From: Acinetobacter sp. ANC 4648
GTDB taxonomy: Bacteria > Pseudomonadota > Gammaproteobacteria > Pseudomonadales > Moraxellaceae
Reading direction: 5' to 3'
Length of the DNA: 64,000 bases
NCBI RefSeq assembly: GCF_002135345.1
Contig: NZ_NEGI01000001.1
Location: 372,001 to 436,000 of the forward strand
In this document: one piece after another, positions 1-9,504 of the stretch
How the letters are laid out: each line of letters opens with the position of its first letter
Position numbering within the stretch: the stretch's first letter is position 1
The notes under the pieces: model-generated
Databases searched by the model: none
The model's input: only the letters and a program-made list of their open reading frames with translations
What the model was told of the DNA's origin: nothing
Made by a program: the position numbers and the translations under genes

Positions 1-294
1 GCGACACACTTCTTCAACCAGACGTTCTGCAACACCACGGCCACGGTTGGCAGGATGAACTACAATATTTTCTAAAGTTTTACTCTCGCCTTGCCCTGTA
101 CACCAAAGTGCGCCAATAATTTTGGTATTAAATTCTGCGGTATAAAGTAAGGTATACTGAGCCAAATTTTGCTCAAGTTGTTCGATGGCATCTTTTCCAT
201 CACCAAATTCTGGACTCGTGTCATACAATCGCTCAAGCTGATCGCGAACTTCTTGCGTTTCAAGTGAAGTTTTAGCATGTACAGTAATAGGCAT
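1..294 (-). CDS. GNAT acetyltransferase, PanZ/PanM-like (C-terminus cut off by window edge)
   Basis: The first 98 codons of a GNAT-fold protein run off the left edge of the window. The ATG at 292-294 opens a reading frame with the GNAT acetyl-CoA-binding loop HPANRGRGVAERL near residues 81-93. The short N-terminal part and the position beside hisB fit the PanZ/PanM group, which senses acetyl-CoA and promotes maturation of aspartate decarboxylase PanD; that assignment is an inference from family resemblance. It is divergent from hisB. A generic small-molecule acetyltransferase is the alternative. Confidence 0.6.
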   Translation of the reverse strand, partial: MPITVHAKTSLETQEVRDQLERLYDTSPEFGDGKDAIEQLEQNLAQYTLLYTAEFNTKIIGALWCTGQGESKTLENIVVHPANRGRGVAERLVEEVCR

Positions 295-392
295 TGATTA
301 ACCCTCCAGAGCAATCTAATATGCGGTGAATTCGTCACCGCGAAAAACATTTTTTACATCAAGCATTTTTGACGTTTTTGAGGAACGTGTCT

Positions 393-986
393 ATGACGCA
401 ACGTATCAGTGAAGTGGTAAGAAACACCAACGAAACCAAAATTCGAGTTCGTGTTAATCTTGATGGTACGGGTCAAGGCACCCTCAATACAGGTATTCCA
501 TTTTTAGACCATATGATCGATCAAATCAAGCGACATGGCTTATTTGATATTGATATTCACTGTGATGGTGATTTAGACATCGATGATCATCACACGGTCG
601 AAGACTGCGGTATCACACTTGGACAAGCTTTTGCACAAGCATTGGGTGATAAAAAAGGCTTACGCCGTTATGGTCATTTTTATGCACCACTGGATGAAGC
701 CTTAAGCCGTGTAGTGGTTGATTTATCAGGTCGTCCGGGCTTATTCATGGATATTCCATTTACTCGCTCTATGATTGGTCGTTTTGATGTGGATTTATTC
801 TCTGAATTTTTCCAAGGCTTTGTCAATCATGCACTCATGACCTTGCATATTGATAACCTAAAAGGCAAAAACAGCCATCACCAAATTGAATGTACTTTTA
901 AAGCCTTTGCACGCGCACTACGTATGGCTTGTGAAGTCGATCCACGTGCAGCGGGAACGATTGCTTCAACCAAAGGTAGCTTGTAA
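393..986 (+). CDS. hisB: Imidazoleglycerol-phosphate dehydratase HisB
   Basis: The product (197 aa) is the monofunctional dehydratase of histidine synthesis, converting imidazole glycerol phosphate to imidazole acetol phosphate. Two duplicated metal-binding motifs are visible: D65-H66-H67-T-V-E70-D71 and H162-H163-x-x-E166. An in-frame TTG at 369 would add eight residues, but the ATG at 393 has a GAGGAA-type ribosome site about 8 nt upstream and matches the usual family start. There is no fused phosphatase domain as in enteric HisB. Its stop codon overlaps the hisH start by one base, implying translational coupling. Confidence 0.97.
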   Translation: MTQRISEVVRNTNETKIRVRVNLDGTGQGTLNTGIPFLDHMIDQIKRHGLFDIDIHCDGDLDIDDHHTVEDCGITLGQAFAQALGDKKGLRRYGHFYAPLDEALSRVVVDLSGRPGLFMDIPFTRSMIGRFDVDLFSEFFQGFVNHALMTLHIDNLKGKNSHHQIECTFKAFARALRMACEVDPRAAGTIASTKGSL

Positions 987-1603
987 TGACGCGTATTGCC
1001 CTTCTTGACTATGGCATGGGAAATTTACACTCGGCGGCCAAAGCATTAGAACACGTAGGTGCAACAGTAGATGTTACCAATAATCCTAAACTGATTGCAC
1101 AAGCAGATAAAATTGTATTCCCGGGTGTTGGTGCCATGCGTGACTGCATTCAAGGCATGCATGAAGCTGGAATTGATGAAGTCATTCGCCATGCTGCTTT
1201 CAATAAGCCTGTACTTGCGATTTGCGTAGGAATGCAGGCTTTAATGCAACGCTCAGAAGAAAATGGCGGGACAGATGCGCTTGGTCTTTTTAAAGGTGTG
1301 GTAAAACGCTTCCCAGATATAGACGGTCTAAAAGTCCCGCATATGGGTTGGAATCAGGTTCATCAAGCAGATCCAAACCACCCAATGTGGAAAGAGATTG
1401 AACAAGATGCACGTTTCTACTTCGTACATAGTTTTTATGTCGAGCCACAAGATTCAAGTATTGTCGCAGCAACCTGTGATTATGGCTTAGAATTTTGCAC
1501 TGCCATTCATCAAGAAAATTTATTTGCGACTCAATTTCATCCTGAAAAAAGTCATACCGCAGGTTTACAGTTGTTAAAAAACTTTGTGGAATGGGATATC
1601 TAA
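986..1603 (+). CDS. hisH: Imidazole glycerol phosphate synthase, glutaminase subunit HisH
   Basis: This 205-aa class I glutamine amidotransferase feeds ammonia to HisF for ring closure in histidine synthesis. The nucleophile is Cys80 in the AICVGMQ segment, and the His/Glu of the triad are H185 and E187 in HPEKSH. The start ATG overlaps the hisB stop (TAATG), so the two are co-translated. The cyclase partner hisF is 6 kb downstream, not adjacent. An intrinsic terminator follows immediately, ending the hisBH transcript. Confidence 0.97.
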   Translation: MTRIALLDYGMGNLHSAAKALEHVGATVDVTNNPKLIAQADKIVFPGVGAMRDCIQGMHEAGIDEVIRHAAFNKPVLAICVGMQALMQRSEENGGTDALGLFKGVVKRFPDIDGLKVPHMGWNQVHQADPNHPMWKEIEQDARFYFVHSFYVEPQDSSIVAATCDYGLEFCTAIHQENLFATQFHPEKSHTAGLQLLKNFVEWDI

Positions 1604-1621
1604 TTTACGCATTTTAAATTT

Positions 1622-1652
1622 AAAAAGCTCATCAAAAGATGGGCTTTTTTTT
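1622..1652 (+). terminator. Intrinsic terminator after hisH
   Basis: A hairpin with arms at 1622-1633 and 1638-1649 (AAAAAGCTCATC / GATGGGCTTTTT, one mismatch) is followed by a T run. It sits 19 nt after the hisH stop. Confidence 0.85.
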
Positions 1653-1764
1653 AGAAAAAAAATAACTCACTTTCTTTTTCCTCGTATTTTAATTATGATC
1701 CGATCAAATTTAAAACAAAATTTAAAATCTTTAACAAAAATTAAATTTCAAATGAGTATATAAA

Positions 1765-2298
1765 ATGAATTCATCTATACAAAATCAGGCTTCACCTTTA
1801 AGCGCAAATGGTCGATTTGGCAGACTATCCTATCTAGGTTGGAATATGCTACTTGGAATTCTGATACTGATATTCGGAATTATTCTAGCTATTTTTGCAC
1901 CGAGTGTTAGTGCATCATCTTCAAATTTCATCATTTTCGGATCAATTATACTTTTAATCCTAATATACATTGCTGTTTTTTACTTTAGTTTTATCTTTGC
2001 AATTCGTCGCTTACATGACAAAAATCAAAGTGGTTGGCTTACACTACTTATGCTTTTACCCCTTGTTAATCTATTCTTTTTTATTTACCTTGCTTGTGCA
2101 AAAGGTGATGAGGGTTCAAATAATTATGGATCTCCTCGTACCACACAAACTTGGGAAAAAATATTGGCATGGATTTATATAATCATCTTCCCAATCAGTA
2201 TTTTATTATCCGTAATAATTGGTATTCCTGCTTATCAAAGCTATATTGAGCGTGTCCAACAAATTCAAATCGAACAAAACATTAACTATTCTGAGTAA
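1765..2298 (+). CDS. DUF805 inner-membrane protein
   Basis: The 177-aa product has the DUF805 pattern: an N-terminal GRFGRLSYLGWN segment, hydrophobic helices around residues 27-50 and 54-78, the signature IRRLHDKNQSGW before a third helix, and a short KGDEGSNNYG motif. A fourth helix lies near residues 130-155. The family has no established biochemical role. The start ATG has only a weak ribosome site. It is a monocistronic insertion between hisH and hisA, flanked by a terminator upstream and a convergent regulator gene downstream. Confidence 0.85.
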   Translation: MNSSIQNQASPLSANGRFGRLSYLGWNMLLGILILIFGIILAIFAPSVSASSSNFIIFGSIILLILIYIAVFYFSFIFAIRRLHDKNQSGWLTLLMLLPLVNLFFFIYLACAKGDEGSNNYGSPRTTQTWEKILAWIYIIIFPISILLSVIIGIPAYQSYIERVQQIQIEQNINYSE

Positions 2299-2335
2299 AA
2301 ACTGAAGCTAAAGCTTTCCAAATTTAAGGCTTTAG

Positions 2336-2737
2336 CTAATTTTTTGTCACGAAGCCACCCTCTAGAGGCTCTACACTAATTTTAATCTCAGCCTTTAAAT
2401 TCAATGCCGCATAACGTGCTTTAATTTCGGTCATGAGTTCATCAACCGAAGCCATTTTTAAATCAAGTTCAGATTGCTCATATGCCTTGGTGGCTAAATC
2501 TGCTTTCTCTTCATTTTTAGCTTCAGATTTCCAACGCTCAGCCACACCCACTAAACGTGCTAACTCAATCAGACTTTGAGCACTGGTTGGAGTTGAATTT
2601 TGAATCCATTTACTCATCGTACCTTTAGAAAGTTCAAGAATATTGGCAATATCAGTCGGTTTTATTTGCTTATCCTGAATGAGTTGTTTGATTTTTTTAG
2701 CACCTTCAATGAATAGATCATCTTCCTTGTCACTCAT
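2336..2737 (-). CDS. XRE-type helix-turn-helix DNA-binding protein
   Basis: The product (133 aa) carries a Cro/C1-like helix-turn-helix at about residues 26-65 (KPTDIANILELSKGTMSKWI), followed by a charged helical tail without a recognisable effector domain. A good ribosome site (AGGAC, 8 nt spacing) supports the ATG at 2737. It is convergent with the DUF805 gene and divergent from the exonuclease gene. Targets are unknown; auto-regulation or control of the divergent neighbour is possible but not shown. Confidence 0.8.
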   Translation of the reverse strand: MSDKEDDLFIEGAKKIKQLIQDKQIKPTDIANILELSKGTMSKWIQNSTPTSAQSLIELARLVGVAERWKSEAKNEEKADLATKAYEQSELDLKMASVDELMTEIKARYAALNLKAEIKISVEPLEGGFVTKN

Positions 2738-2842
2738 CTTTGACTGTCCTCAATAACTTATCAATGATTATCCCTCAAACTAACATTTCTTGCTCATTTT
2801 TTGTGATAACATTTTTAATATATCAGCCTGTTGTGATTTATT

Positions 2843-3463
2843 TTGAGCTCTTCCGAACCTACTCTTCCCAGCAAAGAACAAATTGCTCTTTTACCTCGCT
2901 TTCAAAACCTAAGCGCTGAACATATTATGGTGATCAATACACTTGAACAATGTCATCACATTGAAGCTGAATTAAACACAACAACTCTTTTTGGTTTTGA
3001 CTCTGAATCGAAACCTACTTTTACCAAAGGTGAAATTGCCACCGGACCACATTTGATTCAATTGGCCACGTTTGAAAAAGCCTATTTATTTCAAATCAAT
3101 CATGCAATTCTTGAGTTTCTTAAACCTATTTTTGAAAATCACAATCAAATTAAAGTCGGTTTTGGCTTAAAAAATGATGCGCATTTATTTCGTAAAAAAG
3201 GCATTCAACTGCATAGTGTGGTTGAGCTATCAAAATGCTTTTCAAACTTCGGTTTTCATAATGCTATGGGACTTAAAAATGCCATGGCACTTTTATTTCA
3301 GCTCAATTTCCCAAAAAGTAAAAGTATCAGCACCTCTAACTGGGCACGTAAAATACTAACAGCACAGCAAATTGACTATGCCTCAGCTGATGCCTATGCC
3401 CCGATTTTAGTCTTTGCTGAATTACGTCGTTTAGGTTTAGTTCCCAATCCACCACGAAAATAA
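2843..3463 (+). CDS. DEDDy 3'-5' exonuclease domain protein (RNase D/WRN-like)
   Basis: The product is 206 aa with the exonuclease I-III motifs of the DEDDy class: D53 and E55 in FGFDSES, D112 in LKNDAHLF, and Y179-x3-D183 in DYASADAY. It lacks the HRDC domain of RNase D, so it is a stand-alone exonuclease domain. An in-frame TGA at 2834-2836 forces the start to be downstream; TTG at 2843 is the only early start codon and has no strong ribosome site. The substrate (DNA or RNA) cannot be told from sequence. Confidence 0.85.
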   Translation: MSSSEPTLPSKEQIALLPRFQNLSAEHIMVINTLEQCHHIEAELNTTTLFGFDSESKPTFTKGEIATGPHLIQLATFEKAYLFQINHAILEFLKPIFENHNQIKVGFGLKNDAHLFRKKGIQLHSVVELSKCFSNFGFHNAMGLKNAMALLFQLNFPKSKSISTSNWARKILTAQQIDYASADAYAPILVFAELRRLGLVPNPPRK

Positions 3464-3567
3464 GGCTGCTTCGAATAAAAAATACGCTTGATGCTTAGAT
3501 ATTTAGCAATACTTTGCTAAGATTGCGCACAATATATTCTTTATAAGATTTGGCTAGGAGCGCAAGC

Positions 3568-4299
3568 ATGCTGATCATCCCTGCAATTGACCTGAAAGAT
3601 GGTAAATGTGTTCGTTTAAAACAAGGTCGTATGGAAGACGATACTGTATTTTCCGATGATCCAGTTGCAACCGCACAACATTGGGTGAATGAAGGCGCAC
3701 GTCGTTTGCATTTGGTCGATTTAAATGGTGCTTTTGCAGGTACGCCAATTCATAAACCAGTGGTTGAAGCTATTGCTCGCGCACAGCCAGAACTTCCTAT
3801 TCAAATTGGCGGTGGTATCCGTTCACTTGAAACCATTGAACACTATTTAGATGCAGGTGTATCTTTTGTAATCATTGGTACCAAAGCCGTACAAGACCCA
3901 GCTTTCGTTGAAGAAGCCTGTCAAAAATTTGCGGGTCGTATTATTGTTGGCATCGATGCTATTAACGGCATGGTTGCAACTGATGGTTGGGCAAATGTCA
4001 CTGATGTTAAAGCCATTGATCTTGCAAAACGTTTTGCGGATGCTGGAGTATCGAGTATTGTTTATACCGACATCGCACGTGATGGTATGATGCAAGGTGT
4101 AAACATTGAGCAAACTGTACATCTGGCACAATATTCAGGCTTACCTGTGATTGCGTCTGGCGGCGTCACTAATCTTGATGATGTCCGTAACTTAAAAGGC
4201 CAGCCAGGAATTTTAGGTGCAATTACGGGTCGTGCAATTTATGAAGGTACATTAAGCCTTCGTGAAGCACAGTCATTGTGGGACGATCAATCACTTTAA
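3568..4299 (+). CDS. hisA: ProFAR isomerase HisA
   Basis: This (beta/alpha)8 isomerase of 243 aa performs the ProFAR to PRFAR step of histidine synthesis. The catalytic acid/base pair is visible as D8 (PAIDLKDG) and D130 (VGIDAING), with phosphate-binding GGGIRS and ASGGV loops. The ATG at 3568 has an AGGAG ribosome site 7 nt upstream; an upstream in-frame start at 3550 is rejected. hisA stands alone here, with its own terminator 24 nt after the stop. Confidence 0.97.
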   Translation: MLIIPAIDLKDGKCVRLKQGRMEDDTVFSDDPVATAQHWVNEGARRLHLVDLNGAFAGTPIHKPVVEAIARAQPELPIQIGGGIRSLETIEHYLDAGVSFVIIGTKAVQDPAFVEEACQKFAGRIIVGIDAINGMVATDGWANVTDVKAIDLAKRFADAGVSSIVYTDIARDGMMQGVNIEQTVHLAQYSGLPVIASGGVTNLDDVRNLKGQPGILGAITGRAIYEGTLSLREAQSLWDDQSL

Positions 4300-4322
4300 T
4301 AAGCTAATGATTTAAAATGATT

Positions 4323-4349
4323 AAAAAGAGGTCAAAGTGGCCTCTTTTT
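4323..4349 (+). terminator. Intrinsic terminator after hisA
   Basis: Arms AAAAAGAGG (4323-4331) and CCTCTTTTT (4341-4349) form a hairpin ending in a T run, 24 nt past the hisA stop. Confidence 0.85.
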
Positions 4350-4391
4350 AATCAATACTTAAGCTCTTTTTTTGAAAAACCTTATCTTTAA

Positions 4392-5282
4392 ATGCCCAGT
4401 TCAGTTTCTCTCGTTTTAAAAAATAAAACCCCTCAAATTGCCTTAATCCTCATTACTATTATTTGGGGTGGTACCTTTTTAACCGTGCAATACGCACTCA
4501 ACTTCAGCTCTCCAATGTTCTTTGTCGGCTGTCGTTTTGCTGCGGCAAGTATTGCAATTGGATTAATTTCCTTTAAATCAATGCAAGGACTCAATTTCAA
4601 AGAAATTTTAGCAGGTAGTTTAATTGGCTTGATGATTGCGATTGGCTATGGCACACAAACCGTTGGTTTACAAACCATTAGCAGTAGTGAATCTGCATTT
4701 TTAACAGCTTTATATGTACCTTTAGTCCCTATTTTCTTATGGTTTATTTTTCGTAAAGTACCCTACATCATGACTTGGATCGGTGCTTTATGTGCATTTA
4801 TTGGGCTCATATTACTGACTGGAAATGGCGTTCAGCAGTTGCATTTTAATTTTGGTCAAACCCTTACTATACTTGGCTCAATTGCCATTGCACTAGAAAT
4901 TATTCTCATAGGCTACTTTGCAGGAAAAGTCGATGTTCGACGTGTGACTGTGATTCAACTCATTACCGCATCACTTCTGGCTTTCGCTGCAATGCCTTTG
5001 GTTGGTGAACATGATTTACCTAATTTTTCATGGACGTTGTTAAGCATTGCCATAGGATTAGGGCTAGCAAGTGCTTTGATTCAATTGGTTATGAACTGGG
5101 CACAACGCGCTGTTGATCCTTCACAAGCTGCTGTTATTTATGCAGGCGAGCCTGTCTGGGCTGCATTATTTGGAAGAATGGCTGGCGAACGCTTACCCAT
5201 GTTGGCATTATTGGGGGGCTGTATGGTGGTTTTGGGAGTCATCATTAGTGAATGGAAGCCGAAATTTTTAAAGAAAAAGTAA
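4392..5282 (+). CDS. EamA/DMT-superfamily transporter
   Basis: The 296-aa product has about ten hydrophobic helices arranged as two EamA repeats, with the WGGTF motif in helix 1 and the typical APE-like segment YAGEPVWAALFG near residue 250. DMT transporters of this type export small metabolites such as amino acids; the substrate is not predictable. The gene lies between hisA and a convergent membrane-protein gene and ends in a very strong bidirectional terminator. Confidence 0.85.
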   Translation: MPSSVSLVLKNKTPQIALILITIIWGGTFLTVQYALNFSSPMFFVGCRFAAASIAIGLISFKSMQGLNFKEILAGSLIGLMIAIGYGTQTVGLQTISSSESAFLTALYVPLVPIFLWFIFRKVPYIMTWIGALCAFIGLILLTGNGVQQLHFNFGQTLTILGSIAIALEIILIGYFAGKVDVRRVTVIQLITASLLAFAAMPLVGEHDLPNFSWTLLSIAIGLGLASALIQLVMNWAQRAVDPSQAAVIYAGEPVWAALFGRMAGERLPMLALLGGCMVVLGVIISEWKPKFLKKK

Positions 5283-5287
5283 AACAC

Positions 5288-5350
5288 CTAAAAGCACAGT
5301 TAAAAAAAAGAGAATGATTGAAATTCTCTTTTTTTTAACTGTGCTTTTAG
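5288..5350. terminator. Perfect 28-bp inverted-repeat bidirectional terminator
   Basis: Arms at 5288-5315 and 5323-5350 are perfect reverse complements, each containing an A8/T8 tract. The loop is GATTGAA (7 nt). It lies between convergent genes, so it can terminate both transcripts. The same 7-nt loop recurs in the hisF terminator. Confidence 0.9.
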
Positions 5351-5370
5351 ATTTAAACGAAGATCAGTAA

Positions 5371-5763
5371 TTATTGATACATTGGTCGATCATCATTTAA
5401 AGTAATAATGCCTCGGATCGCACGATAAACAATCCAGACCCATGATAAAAAGATCACGGCTACACAAAAAGTACTGGCACCAAAGGCTACACCAGCAAAG
5501 AGGTTAATATTTTCACCAGTAAACAATAAAAAGAAGAATGGGATAAAAGCAATGATATTCCAAATCAAATACCACCAAAAAGTTCGAATTTGCCATTTAA
5601 AATGGCTCTCAAAAATCGTGCCTCGGACTGAATCCATTTTGACGTAATTAATAATCAAAGCAATTACCGCTAAAATACCAGCTGAAGCAATTGCAACAAT
5701 ATAAAGTGCATAAAGAACAAAAGTTAAAGTTTTATTGGAACTTTGATCTATAGATGTATTCAT
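5371..5763 (-). CDS. DUF4870-like membrane protein
   Basis: The 130-aa product has three to four hydrophobic segments (about 14-40, 60-80, 85-115). Between the first two is the conserved cytoplasmic stretch VRGTIFESHFKWQIRTFWW typical of the DUF4870/COG3671 group. No function is established. An AGAGG ribosome site lies 6 nt before the ATG. It follows the cold-shock/DUF1294 gene by 25 nt on the same strand, so the two are probably co-transcribed. Confidence 0.75.
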   Translation of the reverse strand: MNTSIDQSSNKTLTFVLYALYIVAIASAGILAVIALIINYVKMDSVRGTIFESHFKWQIRTFWWYLIWNIIAFIPFFFLLFTGENINLFAGVAFGASTFCVAVIFLSWVWIVYRAIRGIITLNDDRPMYQ

Positions 5764-5788
5764 TCTTATCCTCTACTTATCTTTTCCT

Positions 5789-6421
5789 TTAGAATCGAAT
5801 CACATTCAAAGGAGAAATTAGCCATAAAATCAATAAAATATTTAAACCTATAGTACAAAAATAGATTTTCCTAAACGGTTGTTTTTGTGTTTTATGACGT
5901 AACTTTTGTTGTGCAAGCCAAGCTGTTGGCCAACCACCTAAAAATGACAGGATATGCAGGGTATTTTCAGGCACACGTCTATTACCATTTTGAGCCGCTT
6001 CTTTATCTTGAGAATAAAACCAATACGTCATCATATTCATCAGCATAATGAATAGCAGTACCATACCACTCAGCAAACCCGTCACAGTAAATATACCCAG
6101 AAAAATAATATAAAGTCCGGAGAAAATTTGCATGGGTTGTAGTTTTGCAGAATCCTGCTGCTGAGACTGCTGTCGTTGTGCAGCTTGACCAGTTTTTTTC
6201 GTCTGTGATGCTTTTAAATAAGTGACTTGTTTGGCGTTAAAACGTCCCTGCCCATCCAACTGCACCACATACTCCAAGGCACATCCCACAATCGGTCTGG
6301 GCCCTTGTCGTGCAAAATCCTTAATATGTAAAAATACACGATCTTTTGATGCATCATTGGGTTGAATAAAGCCATAGCCTTTATCATCAAACCACTCAAT
6401 TAAACGTCCCTGATCGCGCAT
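5789..6421 (-). CDS. Cold-shock domain fused to DUF1294 membrane domain
   Basis: The 210-aa product combines an N-terminal cold-shock OB-fold (residues 1-68, with RNP-type KGYGFI and VFLHIKDF motifs) with a Gln-rich linker (about 74-92). A C-terminal membrane part follows, containing the DUF1294 signature FLGGWPTAWLAQQKLRHKT. The nucleic-acid-binding module would face the cytoplasm at the inner membrane. A ribosome site AGGAT precedes the ATG. The family's role is unknown; membrane-tethered RNA binding is an inference from the domain order. Confidence 0.88.
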   Translation of the reverse strand: MRDQGRLIEWFDDKGYGFIQPNDASKDRVFLHIKDFARQGPRPIVGCALEYVVQLDGQGRFNAKQVTYLKASQTKKTGQAAQRQQSQQQDSAKLQPMQIFSGLYIIFLGIFTVTGLLSGMVLLFIMLMNMMTYWFYSQDKEAAQNGNRRVPENTLHILSFLGGWPTAWLAQQKLRHKTQKQPFRKIYFCTIGLNILLILWLISPLNVIRF

Positions 6422-6460
6422 TTTTTATATCCTAAAGCTTTTGAATGAGATCGCTTAAGT

Positions 6461-7411
6461 CTAAGCTGTAACAAATTTGAGTCTTTCAAGCAACATATTA
6501 CGCATTTCCTGCGGGTTTTTTTGCAAAATATCCTCACTGATACGTCCATCTGCACGATTTTTTTGCGCAATCTGCAATCGCATCATCCAAAAACGCCCTG
6601 CTGCCATCGCCAAATATAACTCCAAACATGCTTTTTCATCTTTAGTTAAAGGACGAATCGTTTCATACGCTTCTAAAAAATGCTGTGCTTTTTCTTCATT
6701 TAACGTGACTTGTGGATATTCAGTACAAAAATCATTTAAGGTAATCGCGATATCAAACAACAATTCATCTTTATTTAATTCATAAAAATCAAGAATTCCG
6801 TTCAATTGATTACCGTCAAACAGCGTATTGTCACGGAATAAATCAGAATGGATAAAACCCTTCGGACGGTTAGGATACATTGCAGTTAAAGCATCGTATA
6901 AGCCCAATAAAGTATTGAGAATGGTTTGATCTGCTTGCTCCAATGTCGGTTTGATCTCTCGTGCTACATTACGCCAATAACGATGGTCACGATATTCAGC
7001 ACGTTCCAAAGGAAAGTCTTGAAGTGCCACATGCATTTTCGCTTGTGCAATCGCAATCGCTTGTACTTGTTCAATATTTGCAGGCATCGGATGATCGCCC
7101 ATTAAACGCGGTGCAATTTGAGCTGGTTTATCTTTTAAAATATGAATCGCTTTGCCACTATGCTTTAGAGGAACAGGAACAGCCAAACCGTGTTGCCCCA
7201 AATGTTCCAATACTGGAACCAATTCTCCAGCCCCTTGTTCATCAATATTTTCAAATAATGTAAGTACAAATTGAGTGCCATCTTCACACACGATAAAATA
7301 GTTGGTATTTTGCACACCTCCTTGAATGGGAATCAGGTCAATCACCTCTAATCCATAAGGTGCTGCGAAATCCTGAACTTCCTGTAAACTCAAAGTGGTA
7401 TAAACCGACAT
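6461..7411 (-). CDS. thrB: Homoserine kinase ThrB (APH-fold type)
   Basis: This 316-aa kinase belongs to the aminoglycoside-phosphotransferase-like ThrB family of Pseudomonas and Acinetobacter, not the GHMP family of enterics. It phosphorylates homoserine for threonine synthesis. Visible features are the IQGGVQNTNY glycine-rich segment near residue 30, the catalytic HSDLFRDN loop near residue 195 and the metal-binding ILDFYE near residue 214. The ATG has an AGG ribosome site. It is divergent from hisF. Confidence 0.92.
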   Translation of the reverse strand: MSVYTTLSLQEVQDFAAPYGLEVIDLIPIQGGVQNTNYFIVCEDGTQFVLTLFENIDEQGAGELVPVLEHLGQHGLAVPVPLKHSGKAIHILKDKPAQIAPRLMGDHPMPANIEQVQAIAIAQAKMHVALQDFPLERAEYRDHRYWRNVAREIKPTLEQADQTILNTLLGLYDALTAMYPNRPKGFIHSDLFRDNTLFDGNQLNGILDFYELNKDELLFDIAITLNDFCTEYPQVTLNEEKAQHFLEAYETIRPLTKDEKACLELYLAMAAGRFWMMRLQIAQKNRADGRISEDILQKNPQEMRNMLLERLKFVTA

Positions 7412-7524
7412 ATAAAACCTGCGAAAAAACTTACATAAGTTTGATAGAATAACCGCTTCGACTATCGAGGTGTAGCACCTGAGTCGCTAAGTTTCATAAT
7501 CGACTGTTATTTTTGGAAAAAATT

Positions 7525-8283
7525 ATGCTTGCTAAACGTATTATTCCTTGCCTAGACGTAGATAATGGTCGTGTGGTGAAAGGTGTTCAATTTCTTGATA
7601 TTCGTGATGCCGGTGATCCAGTTGAAGTGGCACGTCGTTATAATGAACAAGGTGCCGATGAAATTACCTTTTTAGACATTACTGCTACATCTAATGGCCG
7701 CGACACGACGTATCGTACCGTTGAGCGTATGGCCGAAACTGTATTCGTCCCTTTAACAGTCGGTGGTGGTGTTCGTAAAGTTGAAGACATTCGCATGCTA
7801 CTCAATGCAGGTGCGGATAAAGTCAGTATTAACTCTGCGGCAGTATTTAATCCAGAATTTGTACAAGAAGCGTCTCAACGTTTTGGTGCACAATGTATCG
7901 TAGTGGCGATTGATGCGAAAAAAACTGCGGCGAATAAATGGGAAATTTTCACACATGGTGGCCGTAAAGCCACGGGCATAGATGCGATTGAATGGGCTGT
8001 CAAAATGGCAGAATATGGCGCAGGTGAATTGTTAATTACCTCGATGGATGCTGATGGTACTAAATCAGGTTATGACCTTAAATTAATGCGTCAAATTAAT
8101 AACCGTGTCACTATTCCAACGATTGCCTCAGGTGGTGTTGGATGTTTACAGCATTTAGCTGATGGTATTTTACAAGGTGGTGCAGATGCCGTTTTAGCCG
8201 CATCCATCTTCCATTTTGGTCAGCACACTATTCCTGAAGCGAAACAATATCTTGCAGCGCAAGGCATTGAAATGCGTCTGTAA
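7525..8283 (+). CDS. hisF: Imidazole glycerol phosphate synthase, cyclase subunit HisF
   Basis: The 252-aa (beta/alpha)8 cyclase uses ammonia from HisH to form imidazole glycerol phosphate and AICAR. Catalytic D11 (PCLDVDNG) and D130 (VVAIDAKK) are present, as are the GGGV and ASGGVG phosphate loops. The ATG at 7525 is preferred to an upstream TTG at 7513. It is monocistronic and closed by a hairpin terminator. Confidence 0.97.
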   Translation: MLAKRIIPCLDVDNGRVVKGVQFLDIRDAGDPVEVARRYNEQGADEITFLDITATSNGRDTTYRTVERMAETVFVPLTVGGGVRKVEDIRMLLNAGADKVSINSAAVFNPEFVQEASQRFGAQCIVVAIDAKKTAANKWEIFTHGGRKATGIDAIEWAVKMAEYGAGELLITSMDADGTKSGYDLKLMRQINNRVTIPTIASGGVGCLQHLADGILQGGADAVLAASIFHFGQHTIPEAKQYLAAQGIEMRL

Positions 8284-8304
8284 TTAAAATCCTTTCAATT
8301 AGAC

Positions 8305-8336
8305 AAAAAAGAGTGTGATTGAAACACTCTTTTTTT
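8305..8336 (+). terminator. Intrinsic terminator after hisF
   Basis: Arms AAAAAAGAGTGT (8305-8316) and ACACTCTTTTTT (8324-8335) enclose a GATTGAA loop, then more T. The structure lies about 20 nt past the stop. Confidence 0.88.
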
Positions 8337-8572
8337 ATTCAGCATATTTTCAGATAAACAAAGGAGTCTTGATGACTCCCTATAAACCCAAAATTCCAAC
8401 ATATGACTGATCAAATCTGTATGGCTGCTTCAGCCAAAAAACTATAGCCCAAGTAACGGACGAAATATTAACCACAAATGCTTATTTTTTGATAGATTAC
8501 GGCATAACCTAATTAAAACAGAATCAATATATTAGGTAGAATAAATTCAAAATCGCTTTTTAAGCATCGACC

Positions 8573-9214
8573 TTAGGCCACTGAATCAATTGTATTATCT
8601 GATTCTTGCTGAATTAATTTGGGTGTTTTTTCTACCCATTTAGCTGGAAAATATTTTTCAACCCGATTTGAAAGCCAATTTGCAACAGGGGTTGGTAATT
8701 GAATTCCAAGCGGATTCTGTTCTTTTAAATCTGTAGATGAAATTACGCGTGTACCTAAAATATAATCAAACCATGGCTTGGTCACACACCAATTGGCATC
8801 TTGGTTAGAATTCATATGATGATCATAATGCCAAGGGATTTTTTTCATGGCCCAATCTGGCTCTAAGTGGGCACGGCGGTGAATATAGTAATAATTACAT
8901 GCACTATACAGCGATGCCGCCACCATCCCTTTGGAAATTGGATAAAAAATTAAACTGGCTGCACCAGCTACAACCGCTAATGAAACAATTTCATTTTTTG
9001 TGCGCCAATTTGAAATACCTTGTACATATCCATCATCATGAAAGTCCTGTTTACGCACTTCACGATGATGCTCCCAATGTGATTTCATACTCTCTGGCAC
9101 TGGACTATAACGTGGCTGCCCTGTTCGGTGTGTGCCATGTAAAATAAATTTATGCGCCACCCATTCAAACCCATTGGCAACAACTAAACCGACTAAAAAA
9201 CCCTTTAACATCAT
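8573..9214 (-). CDS. Fatty-acid hydroxylase/sterol desaturase superfamily membrane enzyme
   Basis: The 213-aa product has the histidine clusters of the non-haem di-iron hydroxylase superfamily: HKFILHGTH, HWEHHRE, HRRAH and HYDHHM. These alternate with hydrophobic helices (about 5-20, 75-100). Such enzymes oxidise lipids at the membrane; the size is close to carotene or fatty-acid 2-hydroxylase relatives, but no carotenoid genes are near. A GGAG ribosome site precedes the tandem ATG start. It is divergent from an AraC regulator, its likely controller. Confidence 0.8.
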   Translation of the reverse strand: MMLKGFLVGLVVANGFEWVAHKFILHGTHRTGQPRYSPVPESMKSHWEHHREVRKQDFHDDGYVQGISNWRTKNEIVSLAVVAGAASLIFYPISKGMVAASLYSACNYYYIHRRAHLEPDWAMKKIPWHYDHHMNSNQDANWCVTKPWFDYILGTRVISSTDLKEQNPLGIQLPTPVANWLSNRVEKYFPAKWVEKTPKLIQQESDNTIDSVA

Positions 9215-9504
9215 CGTATCTCCATATTCCTTAGATTAAATATAATTCAACCCATACCAGAAATATTGACCGTTCTCTTTCCTTATATTGACAAATTGCG
9301 ACATTATTTTGCAGTATTGATATATTCTTCAATACTAGAATATGTCTCGTTCAATTTATAACTTATTATATCCCGCTCAAATTTATAAATTTAAAGGCAA
9401 CACAATTTATGATTGACGACTACTTTTGATATAGATGATCTAGAAAATATGGTAAAAATATAGCGGCAATTGAACATTCTAAGACAATAAAAAGATGACC
9501 TAAC

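Noticed and set aside
369..392. Extended N-terminus for HisB from TTG 369
   Set aside because: The ATG at 393 has the ribosome site and matches the family start.
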